Source: Tetraselmis striata (lineage: Eukaryota > Chlorophyta > Chlorodendrophyceae > Chlorodendrales > Chlorodendraceae). From it: a DNA stretch of 64,000 nucleotides. The DNA is taken from positions 62,001 to 126,000 of the forward strand of contig VCJN01001070.1 of NCBI GenBank assembly GCA_006384855.1. The letters run 5' to 3'. Shown piece by piece: positions 1 through 12,061 of this stretch; the stretch's first letter is position 1, and every line of letters begins with the position of its first letter. Below the pieces are notes generated by a model. The model made no database searches and was not told the origin of the DNA. It saw nothing but the letters and a program-made list of their open reading frames with translations. A program made the translations under genes and the position numbers.

Positions 1-109
1 TGTTGCAGCGAGACTCTGCTTGCGTGCATGGTACCTTGGGCGGCATTTTCTCTGCCGGAGTGCAGACGGCCAAGTCTGATGCGTCTGCTCGTGCTCATTC
101 CACACCCTC

Positions 110-215
110 TTCTGTTGCTGCTTCCACCTCGCAGCAGTGGGTTGCTGCAGTGGACGTCTCCTGTTGCCTTTTCGGGTGATTTCCTTATCGCCTTCTGCAG
201 CTATCTCATATATTA
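110..215 (+). repeat. dispersed repeat, copy A
   Basis: About 100 bases resemble 18853-18960: shared blocks are a CTGCTTCCACC start, a TTGCCTTTT block and GGTGATTTCC followed by ATCGCCTTCTGC and a CTCAT/TTAAT end. A third, shorter copy lies inverted at 60405-60450. No protein is visible; it looks like the end of a dispersed element. Confidence 0.5.
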
Positions 216-752
216 ATTTGAAATTATTTTTTCCTTACTGCTCGTCGCACATTTCAAATCCATCCCCCGCCCGAGCCGGATTTTATTCCTTCGCCCGCTG
301 TGCTGCTAATCCTTACTACCAAAACGCGCGCTCGTGTTTTCACCTCCCCCACCTTTCACGTTGGTGGGGGGATCCGTTCGGGGTCGACAGTCGCGCGATT
401 AGGCCGCCGAGCTCTCGCCGAGCTCTCGCATCTGGTCCAGGCCGTGTTTGCGGCTGGCAGTGTCGCGTGTTTCGACCACCCTTGCTTGCCATCAAGGTTA
501 AAAGTTGCTGTCGCTGCCCTCTTGCTTCTCTGGCACAGCTTCAGCTCGCCATCGCACAAGGACAGAACAGCCCGCAGAGCACCCATCTGGATCCAGGCGC
601 TAATATTGTCCCGCCTACGGCGCTCGCGGCTTCGCTCTCACTTTTTTAGTCCCTGCGCAAGCCCACTGTACTGCTGGGAAGGAGGCCCGTGCAACCTTCT
701 CCGGGCGCCGCCGCGCATCAGCCCCGCGCTACACGCGCACATCCCTAGACTT
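216..752. other. upstream region, no recognised gene
   Basis: Open frames exist on both strands, but none shows a recognisable domain, a plausible exon chain or conserved composition. It is probably the 5' flank and leader of the coiled-coil gene that starts at 753. Confidence 0.4.
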
Positions 753-3700
753 ATGGCGGAGCAACAACGAGGCGCCCAGCACGAGCCGCCGCCACTGCCT
801 ACCTGGGTAGGCAGCTTCCTCCGGTTTTTGTATGGCGGCTGCGTCCAGGACCAGGAGGATGCCCGTGCTCCGCCGCAAAACCGGGCTCCGCAGCCAGTGG
901 TGGGTGCTGCCCTGGAGGCGCGACCAAAACACTCCAAACCCCCTATCCAGGCTTCGCCTGCACTTCACCCCTTTGTGTCACCCAAAATGCCTGAACATTG
1001 GCTGTCGCCAATCAACGCGTATCCCTTCACGTGATCTCAATTCGAGGCCACTGCACCGGACATGCACGCAACATCTCACCTGCAGTGAGGACGACTTGCG
1101 CAGGGGTAGTTGCACAGGGGGGATGAATAGTTTTGCTACTGAAGCTCATCTCTCGATCAAGATGTACGCCACGATTTTTCCTTGCACATATGCATCGCAT
1201 TACGGCCCTGCCGGTGGGGGCATGTAGATGAAATCTTCATACATGAGCATGCCACTTGCCATTAAGAGCAAATAATCTCCCCAGCCGTGCACACCCACCC
1301 ACCCACCCACCATAACACACCAGGCCACTTTACCACACAGGACAATCTACACATCATGTCATCCTGCTGCAGGTGCTGGAGGCGCCCAACAAGGTCGAGC
1401 AGTGGACGGAGGAGGACAATGCGGCGCTGGGCAACCTCAAAGCCCTAGAAGCCAAGCTCCAGCAGTGGGAGGCTGAATTGCAGCGCAAGGCAGCTGATAC
1501 CGAGTCGGCACACCGCAAGCAAAGGGTGCGCATGGTATGCTTGCACATTGCCATGCTTTCGTGTACTGTCTCTACCTGCACAAGCTTACTCGATACTGTT
1601 GGGCTTATCAGGCTGCAAGTGAAGCAGAGGACATCCGGCTGGCGGCACTCAAGGAGGAAGTCGCAAGGAGCGAAGCTGAAATCGCCGAGGTAGGACGCAG
1701 GCTGTTGCTAGGCATGATACTCTTGCCTGCGCATGGCAGAAGGGCCGGTGTTGTACTGAGCGGTGGCTTCATACAAATGCTTATCTGATCACTCGTGGAT
1801 AAGACCCATGGCGAATGAAAGGAATCATCAAGCGCAGTTCCCAAACTGTATCGCCTCTGGTATTGATGCGGTTGTAAAGCGCTGGACGCTGACACCAGTT
1901 GCCAACCTTAATGGGTTGCCGGATGTTTTGGTGCCGTCTCCAGAAGCAAGAGATGCTTCGGAAGAAGGAGGCAGCTGCGCATGAGGCTGCAGAAGCCGTG
2001 CGGCGCCAGCGTGAAGAGCTGAGAGAATGTGCTGCATTGATGGAGCAGCCGCTCAAGGTGGGAGCTGGAGCCTGTATGGGGACTAAGCATCAATAAACAG
2101 CGCAGTGCTTTGCGCCGTCATGTAGCACGCCGCCCTTTGATGGCGCTGCCTCTTTGCCTGCATCCATTGCGGACTAGGCTGAAGCGGAGCCACATGTTAT
2201 GAAGCGCATTTCGGACCTGGAGGCGACCTTGGCAGCGAGGGAGGCACGTCTGAACGAGCGCGCACAGGCGATCGAAAGCAGCGAGAGGCAGCTGGCCGGA
2301 CGAGTGCGTGAATGCGAGCAGCTCGAGAACGAGCTCAACGGTCGCAACGCGGTGAGGCGCTCTCCCTCTGCCTGCCGATGACATTATACCCACCATGCCC
2401 GCTTGTCCTAGCATCACCAATACTAACTCGCGGTTGACCTACCTTGATGCTTCACCATTGAGATGCCGTGCCCTCACACCACATGTATCCCGCGCTCATC
2501 TCTCCACACGCCAAAGCAGACACAGTCAAGCCATGATAGCCCCCCCCCCCCCCCCCCCTCTTTCTCAGAGTCTGGTGTCCAGAGAGGAGGAGCTAGAAGG
2601 CTTGCAGGTACCTCGAAACCTGTCGCATTGTGTCAGCCGCTCCTCTTGCCCCTGCTGCCGACGCTGCCATCGGCATGCAGTGGCTCATCGCCTCCCTGTG
2701 CGCAGGCTGTGATTGGCGAGGAGCGTGCTCGCCTGGACTCGGATGCCTCCAGCCTCACCCGTCTGACGCAGGAGCTGCAAGCGGCGCAGGAGAAGGTGCG
2801 CCGGATTGCATGCCCTGCTGCTTGGGGATCCGCGCATTTGGGGCGCCAACCTGCGCCGGTTCCGCGGGGGGGGGGGGGGGGGGGGACATGCTTTCTGTTT
2901 GCTTCAGGTTTTGAGTCTGTGCAGGGAAGTTATCAGAGCATTTGGAGTGGTAGCGGCGCACACAAATCGTCGATGCTAAGGGTTGTTGTGCGTGCCGCCC
3001 GTTGCAGCTTTCGGAAGCTACACAGGAGCAAGAGCGGTCTGAAAAGGAACTCTCTCGTAGAGGAGAAGCGTTGGCGGAGCTTGAAACAATCGCCAAGCAG
3101 GCACAGGGCGAGGACGTTGCCATGCAGCGTGAAGTGGATGAGATGAGAGCTGTGCTTCAACGTCAAGAGCAGCAGGTACAGGACATCCTGCAGGGAGGCG
3201 CCAATTGCTCGTTACCGCCGCGAGTCGAAACCGTGCTGCATGCAGTTGCTACGCAGCATGCCGTGCCTAGTGGATACTTAAGGTCTGAGGTTTGAGGCTC
3301 TTGATCGCAATGCAGCTTGCGGCAGCTACACTGGAGCTGGAGCGCGATCAGCAGGAGCTGTCCCTCAGAGAAGAGGCGCTTGCGGAGCGTGAAGCGCTTG
3401 TAAAGCAGATGGAAGACAAGCATGAAGCCATGGTGCTTGAATTGAGTGAGCAGAAAGCACTACTTCAGAGTCAGGAGCAGCAGGTAATGGGACATCCTGC
3501 AGAGAGGCGACACTACTTTGCTACAGCTGCAAGTTTAGGACATGTGGGGCGTAGTTGCTACGCAGCCTGCAGCCCCACAGCCCCAGGCCGATACTCAACG
3601 TTTGATCCGCTACGATGTGCCGTTTGTGGCAGCTTTCGGCAGCTACTGCGGAGCTGGAGAGCTCACGGCGGGAGCTGTTCCTCAGAGGAGAGGCGCTTGC

Positions 3701-3800
3701 GGAGCGTGAAACAACCGCTAAGCAGAATAAGGACGAGCGCGATGCCATGGAGCGTGAGGTGGATGAGCTCAGAGCATTACTGGAGAGGCAGGAGCAGCAG
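753..3800 (+). CDS. multi-exon coiled-coil protein with a triplicated exon
   Basis: Unrecognised protein of at least 433 residues. Exons read 753-899, 1373-1525, 1612-1689, 1944-2057, 2178-2351, 2569-2607, 2706-2795, 3008-3175, 3316-3483 and 3633-3800. Every intron is phase 0 with GT-AG ends, so the frame stays open throughout. Exon 1 carries the short motif SFLRFLYGGC, echoed in the next gene (ILRFFYGGC). All later exons are heptad-like, rich in Glu, Gln, Arg, Ala and Leu, as expected of a long coiled coil. The last three exons are each exactly 168 bases and homologous. The 3' end is unclear: the final exon may read through to a stop at 3974, or more exons may exist. A structural or cytoskeletal role is only an inference from the coiled coil. 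Confidence 0.65.
2540..2558 (+). repeat. C19 homopolymer
   Basis: It sits directly before TCTTTCTCAG and the exon at 2569, forming the polypyrimidine stretch of that 3' splice site. Confidence 0.9.
2866..2885 (+). repeat. G20 homopolymer
   Basis: It lies in the intron between exons 2706-2795 and 3008-3175 of the coiled-coil gene. Confidence 0.9.
3008..3800 (+). repeat. tandem exon-intron triplication
   Basis: Exons 3008-3175, 3316-3483 and 3633-3800 are all 168 bases. Each begins CTT(T/G)CGG after a CAG acceptor and ends GAGCAGCAG before GT. Encoded cores align (EALAELETIAK, EALAEREALVK, EALAERETTAK). The two intervening introns (140 and 149 bases) also share blocks such as GACATCCTGCAG and GTTGCTACGCAGC, so the duplicated unit is exon plus intron, about 310 bases. 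Confidence 0.85.
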
Positions 3801-4806
3801 GTAGGCCAGGCACTGCCAGTCTTCAGAGCGAAATCAATCCATTCTTATTTAATGATACAAATAGTCATTTATAGTTATCCGCGAAACCTCGACAAACGAT
3901 TTTATGAATCAGTCGGAACCATATCTCCGGATAGCGACTATTTCGTGAATCCCTGCAAGGATGACTGTTTCTGAATTCTGATGCGCTGCTGACCAGAGAA
4001 GGTCTGCAGAAGACAGGGCCGATGAACTCCCTACTCCCTGACTGATGATAGCAACGAAAAGTACCCGGACGATACGGGCACACTTGACAGGTGGGCATTA
4101 GTTTTAGCCGGGCGACGGAACCGCGACGAAGACCTTCACATATCTCGCCGCATGCCAGTTTTCTTTTTTGCCCTCGGGACATAGATAGGACTGGCAGGAA
4201 CCTTTTGAATTCAGTCGGCAGGGGCCTCTACTACGAGTGGCGACTATATTAGATAGGCCCGGCCTTCACCCCGTTTCGTCGTGCTTGCTGGCCACAGTAC
4301 AGTCGCTAGAACCTGTCATCATTTGCTGTCGTATCTCAGCATACCTGTACTTGTCGTTTCGCGATGAAACGCAAGCAAATAACGGGGAGGTATCGACTGG
4401 TCGTAGTAGCAGAGGCCGTCGTAGCAGTAGTATCCTGGTAGGATGATATTATAAATAAACCAGTTGTGGCTACTCGAGTACTCGTACTCGCGCTTGAACT
4501 ACACCGTAATTTCGAGCACCGTAAAGTATGTAGGTAGGTCGTAAATTGAAGTCCATATATTAAACTAAGTAGGGCGTCGAGCGGCGGGGTACGACGTACG
4601 TCAGCGCGCGAGAAATAGTGGTCACTACCGATCGCCAAGGGATCCACCGTCGATCCACCCAGCCAGGAGTCGACGTGATCACTGTCGAGTATCCAAACTC
4701 AAGCCCAACCCAGGTGTTAGCACGCGCTTGTTGCAACGCCTAACCGAAAGCCTCGGTTCCCTCGGTAGTGGTGAAACCCCCCACGCCTGTGTCCGCCGCC
4801 TCTGCA
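3801..4806. other. intergenic, no recognised gene
   Basis: AT-richer sequence without a credible ORF. It separates the two coiled-coil genes. Confidence 0.5.
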
Positions 4807-6521
4807 ATGTCGGCGGCGGCGGGCAAGCGGGATGACGACGACGACTGGCCGCAGCAGCAACCCCAGCAGCCGCTGCTGCCTGGCCCGTTGGGCCACATCT
4901 TGCGCTTCTTCTACGGTGGCTGCGCGGAGGTTGAGCAGGAACCGCGTAAGGTTAGAACTGTTGGGCCGGATGCGTGTCGCCACCATGCCCACGACTAGCA
5001 CGCACTCCCTGCTACAACGCGCGAGTGGAAGAAGTATGGCTTCGTTGGCTGCTAGGGATTGGCGCCAGAAAACCCTGTCAAGGGTCTTGAACGCGTCGAT
5101 CGCCCATACCTCGGTACTGTATCAGGACAGATAAGCCGCCGTCATTCGCCAGGCATCAGGCGGGGTCCATCTATCCCGATATCAAGTACGCCATCGATCA
5201 AGACTGCAGCGCCCAAGCCAGCACACTGCATTATCTAGGTTTCAGCGCACAGCACCTCACGGTCCATAGGTGGCAGCTTGGGCAACAAGTTTTGGGGCTT
5301 GCAAGTATGTGCCCTCATCGTTGTTCTGATGCTGTCCCCATGGACCCCAGGACATGGCACCTCGGGAGCGGCAAGAGGCGGAAGCTGCGGAGATGTCGGG
5401 AGCTCAGAGGGCGGGGTCCAGCCCCTCCACCTCAGTGGCGGGCACCGGGAACGCGCGGGTGCGAGAGGAGACGGAGCTCCGGCTTCAGAGGATGGAGCAG
5501 CAGCTAGCACAGGCGCTAGAGGCGCAGCGGCTGTCGGAGCAAAAGGCCCAGGCGCTAGAGGCCGACCTGCAGAAGGTCTCCTACGAGCGGACCAGCCTCC
5601 AGAGCACATTGAGCGAGGTGCGTTGACGTCACAGAACATTGCCAGAGTGCCGGGTCGCTTAATTCTTGCCGGGGGGGGGGGGGGGGGGGGTCTTGCTGTA
5701 TGGAGATGTGCCCAATTGCGGACACCGGGCGCGCATGACCTTCTACCCACAAATGGCACATGTCCCAACCACAGGCCAACCGCCCGCCCAAGCAGGACAA
5801 GGGGCTCCTCCTCCCGGCGCTGCAACGGCTGCAGGAGAAGGCGCGCCCGAAGAAGAACCTGTCCTGGGGATCCAACCACTTTTCCTCCCCGGAAGCAGCT
5901 GTCAGGTCGCAGGGCACCCCCAGCCCCGAGCTTGCAACGGCGCTGGCGTACGAGGACATGCCAGAGCGCTCGTCGTCGGCCAGCGCTCGGCGCTCGATCG
6001 AGTCAGCGCATGCGCCATCGGCAGTCAGCGGCTACTCCACCGCGACCGGCTCAGCTTCCAGCTCCATTGTGCCCAGTCCCTGCCCCAGCGACGCCACGTC
6101 CAATCGTTCCGCGAACATTCTGGGGACGCCCAGTGCAGGTCCTGGCGCAGACACGATTGAGGTTGTGGTGTACAGCGCCAGCGGGCTGCTCGGCTCCGGC
6201 TTGAAGGACATGTTCATCCACCTGAAGCTCGGCGAGCACCGCTGCAGCACAAAGGCAAAGTCGCCGTCTCCCACGGCGGCCCAGGGCGGCAGCCTGGTCA
6301 CCTGGGGCCAGACATTTCGCATGCCGCACTACCAGCCGTTGCGGACGCTGTCCCTCCGCGTGCGCCTCTACGCCAAGAAGAGCATGGGCCTGAAGCACAT
6401 GGTCGGGGAGGCCCACATCCACCTGCGCGAACTCATGGAGGCGCCGCAGAGCCGCATGCACCAGACCTGGCCGCTCTCCGGCGTTGTGGGGCAGGTGGAG
6501 CTCAAGCTAGCGCAGCTCTAG
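4807..6521 (+). CDS. coiled-coil protein with C-terminal C2 domain
   Basis: Three exons, 4807-4950, 5351-5617 and 5775-6521, join in phase 0 to a 385-residue product ending in TAG. The N-terminus has an acidic DDDDD stretch, a Gln/Pro-rich segment and ILRFFYGGC, matching the motif of the upstream gene. Exon 2 encodes a coiled coil (QRMEQQLAQALEAQRLSEQK). Exon 3 begins with a Ser/Pro-rich linker and ends with a C2 beta-sandwich of about 130 residues, from IEVVVYSASGLLGSGLKD through VTWGQTFRMP to MVGEAHIHLRELM. C2 domains bind phospholipids, often with Ca2+, or mediate protein contacts. Few of the usual Ca2+-binding aspartates are obvious, so Ca2+-independent binding is possible. Membrane-linked scaffolding is an inference. 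Confidence 0.75.
5671..5690 (+). repeat. G20 homopolymer
   Basis: It lies in intron 2 of the C2-domain gene, between the donor at 5618 and the acceptor at 5774. Confidence 0.9.
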
Positions 6522-7387
6522 CAACAGGGGCGTGTCGCCGCGCACCATTGCACTCTGGCAGGCAGGTGCAACAGCATTTAAAAGGTGCTTCCTTATTATT
6601 TATGACATCGTCAGGGGGGTGGCCGATGCGGTGAAGAAATAGTCCGGGGTAGCCCATGGTGTTTCCATAACGGGTTTGCTGTGAGCATATCATAAGCGAA
6701 AAAGCAATCATGCAATACACTAATATTTACCCTCTAGTGTGTGCAACCCACCAGCCTGCACTATTGTCGGACCTCACCACTGCAGGAAAGCTGTTTCAGG
6801 GTCAGATCATCAAATGACTGTAACGTGTCGAGCCATGTCTGAGTGCTGCTGCCACGATCAGCTGCACGTCAGCTACCAGTGCCCAGCCGCTGCCACAACC
6901 ATTGATGCCTTCCGTGCCAAGCAAGCCAAAAGATGATGACAGAGCTCATTAAGTTGCCCCTAGAGGCTCCAAGAAATTTGTGACTGAGTGTAAACCGCAA
7001 AACTCGAATTCGCGCACTCAGCTTCCACCTACGCGCCCCGCGTGTTTGTTGCGAAACATAATTGATCTGTCCCCCTTCATACAATACATGTACAGGTAGG
7101 GCTATTTCATATCAACATGCATACATTACATGTTCCTCCATCGATATCCATCAGCGACCCTATACATATACATATTATATGCATGCATATGTGTACATAA
7201 CACGACACATGTATAATACTGGAAGTATCCGCAATTATAATACATGTAATGATTATATTCTATTGTATGCGTTTATATATTGCTTATCGTAAATAATTTT
7301 CGCTCTATGTATACGTGGCCAACTACCTACTCATTGTACCTAGTCATGTATAATCTCGTCCCTGGAGCATTGGGTACCAGTACAAAT
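6522..7387. other. intergenic, no recognised gene
   Basis: It holds the 3' flank of the C2 gene and AT-rich sequence with many ATAC/GTAT words around 7080-7290. No gene is visible. Confidence 0.5.

Positions 7388-7416
<29 letters not shown>
7388..7416 (+). repeat. (GCA)n microsatellite
   Basis: About ten GCA units followed by interrupted CAG/CGG units, upstream of the chosen start of the HutX-like gene. It would encode poly-Gln or poly-Ala only if translation began further upstream. Confidence 0.9.
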
Positions 7417-7423
<7 letters not shown>

Positions 7424-7589
7424 GCAGCGGCAACCGCATGTAGCGAGTACAAGTCGAGATCGTCCCGGGCGGCTACTACCGCGCCCGGGCGAAGGCAACT
7501 CTTGCCACTACTCATCTACTCCAACTGGTCCCTACATACCGGCGGCAACTGCTTGCATCCATTCCTTATCGGTATTGAGATTGCGCAAT

Positions 7590-8483
7590 ATGATAACGCG
7601 CAGCGGCGCCGCAGCGTGGCCGAGGGTCTCGCCAATGCTCCGCGCCGCTCCCGGAACCGCAGGCCATCGGACTACCCTGCGTGGCGATCGCGGGGCCGCC
7701 CGGCGCTTGGTACTTGCTCAGGCCTCCGGCAGGGAAGGCGTAAAGGCCGTGATCGAGGGTCTATCCGCGCTGGGCCCGCTGCGCTTCATCTGTATTGGCG
7801 ACGGCGGCATCCTGGAGGTCGCACAGAAGTTTGACCAGTGCGCAGCCCCACGCGGTGCCATCAGTCTAGTACGGCGTGAGCATCGGCCAGCGAGTTTACA
7901 ATATTGCGCATTCGTATTGCAAAAGTGCTCAGCCAGGCAGGCTGATAAGGATGTAGCAGTGGCATGTCAAGAAGGACATCGCTTGTCTCTGGGTACGGTG
8001 CGGCTATGTCACCGAGCGCCTGCCCTGCGCAGGGTGTCCTACAACGACATTCCAAACAAGGGGACGTACTGCACGCTGAAAACCGATGACAGGGGATTCG
8101 AGGCGCACATCGCGCTGGATAAGGTGCGGTCATGGGTACGAAGGCTCCGCCTGTCTCGGTTTTGAGTACCTAGATGTTTTGAGTTGAGAACAAAGATGCA
8201 TGAATCTCTCACCGTGGCCACAACGGGATTCCAATGGGATTCTCCTTCATAAAAGGTTCTCCTGATGGCTGGTGGTATCTGGTAGGTGTCGGAGGGGAAA
8301 CTGGTGAAGTCCAAGCCCAGGCAGGGGGACTATGACATCTACAAGGTGTCATTCCTACGGGATGGCGGCGGCTCGCTCATGACCTGCCTCCTTCATGGCC
8401 CCGATGGTAACTACGAGCCAGGCGCTGTGGAGGCATGGGAAGCGCTGAGAGACGCAAGCGGCGAAACCGTGGCAGGGCATTGA
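7590..8483 (+). CDS. HutX/ChuX-like haem-utilisation protein, probably organellar
   Basis: Exons 7590-7837, 8033-8123 and 8286-8483 join in frame to 178 residues ending in TGA. The first intron's donor is uncertain; 7838 (GTGCGC) is preferred because it keeps the frame. The product matches the ChuX/HutX family: ALGPLRFICIGDGGILEV corresponds to the usual first core strand, AHIALDK to the conserved GHIRLD-like motif, and YDIYKVSFLR with GAVEAWEALRD to the C-terminal half. Bacterial members bind haem and take part in its trafficking or breakdown. The first 45 residues are rich in Arg, Ala, Ser and Thr with few acids, which suggests a plastid or mitochondrial transit peptide. The family call rests on motif memory; no search was run. 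Confidence 0.55.
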
Positions 8484-9400
8484 GATAGATGGCACCACAA
8501 GTGCTGCCAGTGTGCTTGAGAGACACAGGCGGGTGCACACTCAACCGGAGCAGAGTCTAACTCAGCGCCAGATGTATTAGCATGCGTATCAGCAAAATCT
8601 GACCTCGCATGCATATTGCAGTATACCAAGCCGGCCTCGCAGAAACCACAGGCCACCGGCTGCTGACCCATTTGAATGCATCTCATGGACGGCCAAAATT
8701 GACATCAGTGCAGCATGTATCGTGTCTGCAGCCAGAAATGGGGCCTACTTACCTTATTTAGAAATGCTCTACTTCGGCACACTTAGTCAGCGGATAGCAT
8801 TAATCTGAAAGATCAACATTGAATGTAGTAGTGCTATGAATTATGTTGACAGCTTATTGGTGTGATGCCGTAACTGTTATTCTTGTATCCAGATGCTAGG
8901 CCACGTGCGTCGTCTATACCTACTGAGACCGGTTTATTCTAATGAGCGCTGGTCAATTTCATTCCGAAAGTACTTACACTTCATTGTAACAGACAGTAGC
9001 TGAAAATAGCCGCGATCTAGTCACAAGGCTGATGCATCCTGTTGTTAGCTGTGATTAAGGTGGTTTGAGATGGAAAACGATTGGATTTGGGCAGCCCCGG
9101 GGCGGATAACCATGGGACTCCACTGTTCTTCAAGTCGTTTGTCGGGGTTTGTTTATGTGTATGCATAAGGTAGAGCGCACGCAACATATGCAGCATCACT
9201 ATTCACCGCTCCATACGGCCACACACACGCATGTTAACACCAGAGGTGCGTACCATTAATTGTAGCCATGAGTTTGCGATGGCTAGGGTCCGTGAGCTTA
9301 CTGTAACAGGGGTAGAAAATGCAGTGTTGGAGAACTGGGGCCGGGCTCGTGGCCGGGTAGTCTTGAGAAGGTGCTTCGCAGTTGTGAGCAGGGAAAGCGA
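8484..9400. other. intergenic, no recognised gene
   Basis: 3' flank of the HutX-like gene followed by AT-rich sequence. No domain, RNA gene or element end was recognised. Confidence 0.5.
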
Positions 9401-9419
9401 CTAGCACTGACAACACCCT

Positions 9420-9597
9420 TACAGTGACACCCCGAAACCCCCCATAAGTATCAGTGCATGGGTGGTGTCACAATAGGGGTAAGGCATTAGGTACTGCAAA
9501 TGACTAGTAGGACCCTCCTAGGTGTCACTATATCGGTGGCGTCACTGCATCATTCGGATGTCACTATACAGGTGTTGTCACAAGAAATTAACCTCAG
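9420..9597 (+). repeat. imperfect GTGTCAC-type repeats
   Basis: Variants of GTGTCAC and GTCACTATA spaced 20-60 bases recur five or six times (for example near 9468, 9521, 9538, 9558 and 9575). They look like a degenerate minisatellite. Confidence 0.4.
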
Positions 9598-9629
9598 CTC
9601 CATATGACCCGTAGACGCGCACACACTCA

Positions 9630-9643
9630 CCCCCCCCCCCCCC

Positions 9644-9668
<25 letters not shown>
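9630..9668 (+). repeat. C15 run followed by (CA)n
   Basis: A run of 15 C is followed directly by about 11 CA units, in intergenic DNA. Confidence 0.9.
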
Positions 9669-9674
<6 letters not shown>

Positions 9675-11766
9675 ACAAGCAGTAGGACGACAGCATTCCC
9701 GCCATTCCCGGAATAATATCGGTCGCAGGAGCTGTGGCTACATATATCCGTTTCCTACTCTATGGCACTTGCTTTCATCCCAATGTCGGCAAGCATTCAT
9801 GGTCACTGAGACAGTCGGAACGTGCGTATTGCCCGCCAACTCATCGGGCACACAAAATAGATTGGACAGACCTCTGCTTCTTGCAGGGAAGCGTTAAAAT
9901 TTAAGTTGTATTCATGTATATTAGCTGAGTGATTGTGGTTCTGCGAATTTCACGGCATTACTTCGGTGTACTGCCCTGAACAGCATATATGAAGACAAGT
10001 GATAATTGCCACCCGGGAGGGGGGGAGTTCTATCCCGGGCAAAGGGGAGGAGGGGCTTAATCCCGGCAATTTTTTCTCTGCCCTACGATCGTTCATATGG
10101 CGACATGCGAGAAGTAGCAGCCCTAGCGCTATCAACTTCATATAAGATATCAATCTTTTTGGGCCACATACTAACTGTTTAGCAGTGCTAGGGCTAATAC
10201 CCACTACTGATGCTGAACCGAATCGAACATCGCGCCGGGCGTGATGTAATGCCCTGTACGTCGTACGAGTACCTCAAGCACCTTGAATTCTAATAGAAGC
10301 AGCAAGAGGCGCGCTTAATGATGCCCTTTGGTGCAGCATCTTGCATAGAAAAGCGATACCGCACTGCTGTATGGTCGTAGCAGTCGTCGCCAGACAGTCA
10401 TATAGATATAGCTGATGATCTCTTCCCACATGTACGCCCCCCACAAAAGTCTCGCCCGCCAAAATCACACAATACACGGGAATTCACCGTTGCGCGGGTA
10501 TACGGCAATATTATTGGATGCCATTCAACAAATCGCAGGTACACTCAATATATAGCCACTGGGGTGCATCGTCTTAAATTTGTCACTGCTGTTATTTTGG
10601 CGCGCAGATGTGTTTGATAAAGTGGTAGAACAGCTGGAACAGTGCCCCATTTTTAGCATTGTTCGATGCATATGAGTAACCGTTTTGGCAAGTATAGGTG
10701 CATTATTTTTCCAAATTCGCAGACATAGTGGTGTCATGCGACCACCCCGTGTTTTTTATTGAAAAAAATGCGTCTCTACGCGAGAGGGTAATACAGCACG
10801 AATCTGAGAGGCGCCGTAAGTGTTGGAAAAAAATGCTGCAATTGCAGTTTTGGGAGGTGTGCCAAGAGGCATATCTTCGTGAAGCAGTGTCGGATTTAGG
10901 CGTACGAGGTCGCGTTGGAAAGCGCGTGGCAAAAGTGTTTTCATAGAAGTCTGAAGACTCATGATGTTTCCCGGATTTTCGCGCGGATTTCAACATTGCC
11001 ATTTGCTAACGTCTAAGGGGTGTGCGAGCCCCAAAACACGTTTTCAAACGAACTTTGGAGCCCAATGCGAGGCCCCGTAACGGGAACCTTGGTGCAACCC
11101 ATAGTGCTTGAGACTCGAACCCACTAAAGGTCTCAAGTAAACAAACAACTGTTCATTATAGCGTTTCCCCAAATTGGCATTCATTTTTTGCTCGCATTGC
11201 GTCGTAGAAATTTCTACGATCTCGCAGTAATAATGAATCGGTGCTTTGGCACAATGCCTATCTTTCTTCATCCCACACCTTCCGCGCTGCGTCGTGGCAG
11301 TAGTGCATAGGAAGGACTTTGATATATGGGCTATCCACATGGTGAAGCTTAGGCCATATAGCGTATCGTGTGTTTTGCTACCAATGGACTGCAATTTTGG
11401 GCCCTTCCGAGCACTAACAAAATTGTAGGGTTAGTAGCGCGTGCACGGCTGCGATGCCACGGCTCCCACAATTGTTTTATTTGCTATCATATTATCCCTG
11501 CATAAGAGCTTGGGGGCATGCGCGCAACCCCATGAAGCTGAAACGCGTGCAATCGCAATATGCAATTTCTGCTGAAAAGCGGGATTTTTCACTGTGAGCG
11601 GAAAAAGAGCACCACAGAAAATGATGCATCAGCGCGACGTTTCGGAGAGTGCGCTGCAACCAAGGTCATGGGAGCTAAGCTTCGTTATCATTTAAAGACT
11701 ATACGTGGCTCGGCTATATGCTAGTGCGCAGATGCGCCCACATGCAGATTCGTGTCGGGCTAAATC
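9669..11766. other. intergenic, no recognised gene
   Basis: About 2.1 kb with only short ORFs on both strands and no recognisable domain. Confidence 0.45.
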
Positions 11767-11867
11767 TTTGTGGGAGAGTGTACTGCTTTTATCGGCGCGC
11801 GGATTTCAGATACAGATACATAAAAATCCGCGCCGCGAAAAGTAGTACCCTGTATACTTTCCCACAA
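11767..11867. repeat. imperfect foldback (inverted repeat)
   Basis: Left arm 11767-11806 (TTTGTGGGAGAGTGTACT onward) pairs imperfectly with right arm 11824-11867. Both arms share GTGGGA(G/A)AGT(G/A)TAC and CGCGCGGATTT/CGGCGCGGATTT blocks. The spacer is about 17 bases, giving a long hairpin or a tiny foldback element. Confidence 0.55.
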
Positions 11868-12061
11868 AAAGAGTGGGCGGATACTACATTATATTAATCA
11901 ATTTTTTGACTATCTAGCGCAAGCAATTTTGTAATTCACAGCCCGAGTACAGGTACCTGTATCTCAAACGAGTACTGTACCGGCACACATGTGCGCCGCC
12001 ATCTGGCAAAGCCAGAAAAGCAACACAACTTGGCACGCATCCCTGACTCTTGCCTGCAAAC

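Noticed and set aside
11095-11135. tRNA-like sequence on the - strand (GGTTCGAGTCTC)
   Set aside because: Only a T-loop-like word inside an 8-base hairpin; no acceptor stem, D arm or anticodon arm could be paired.
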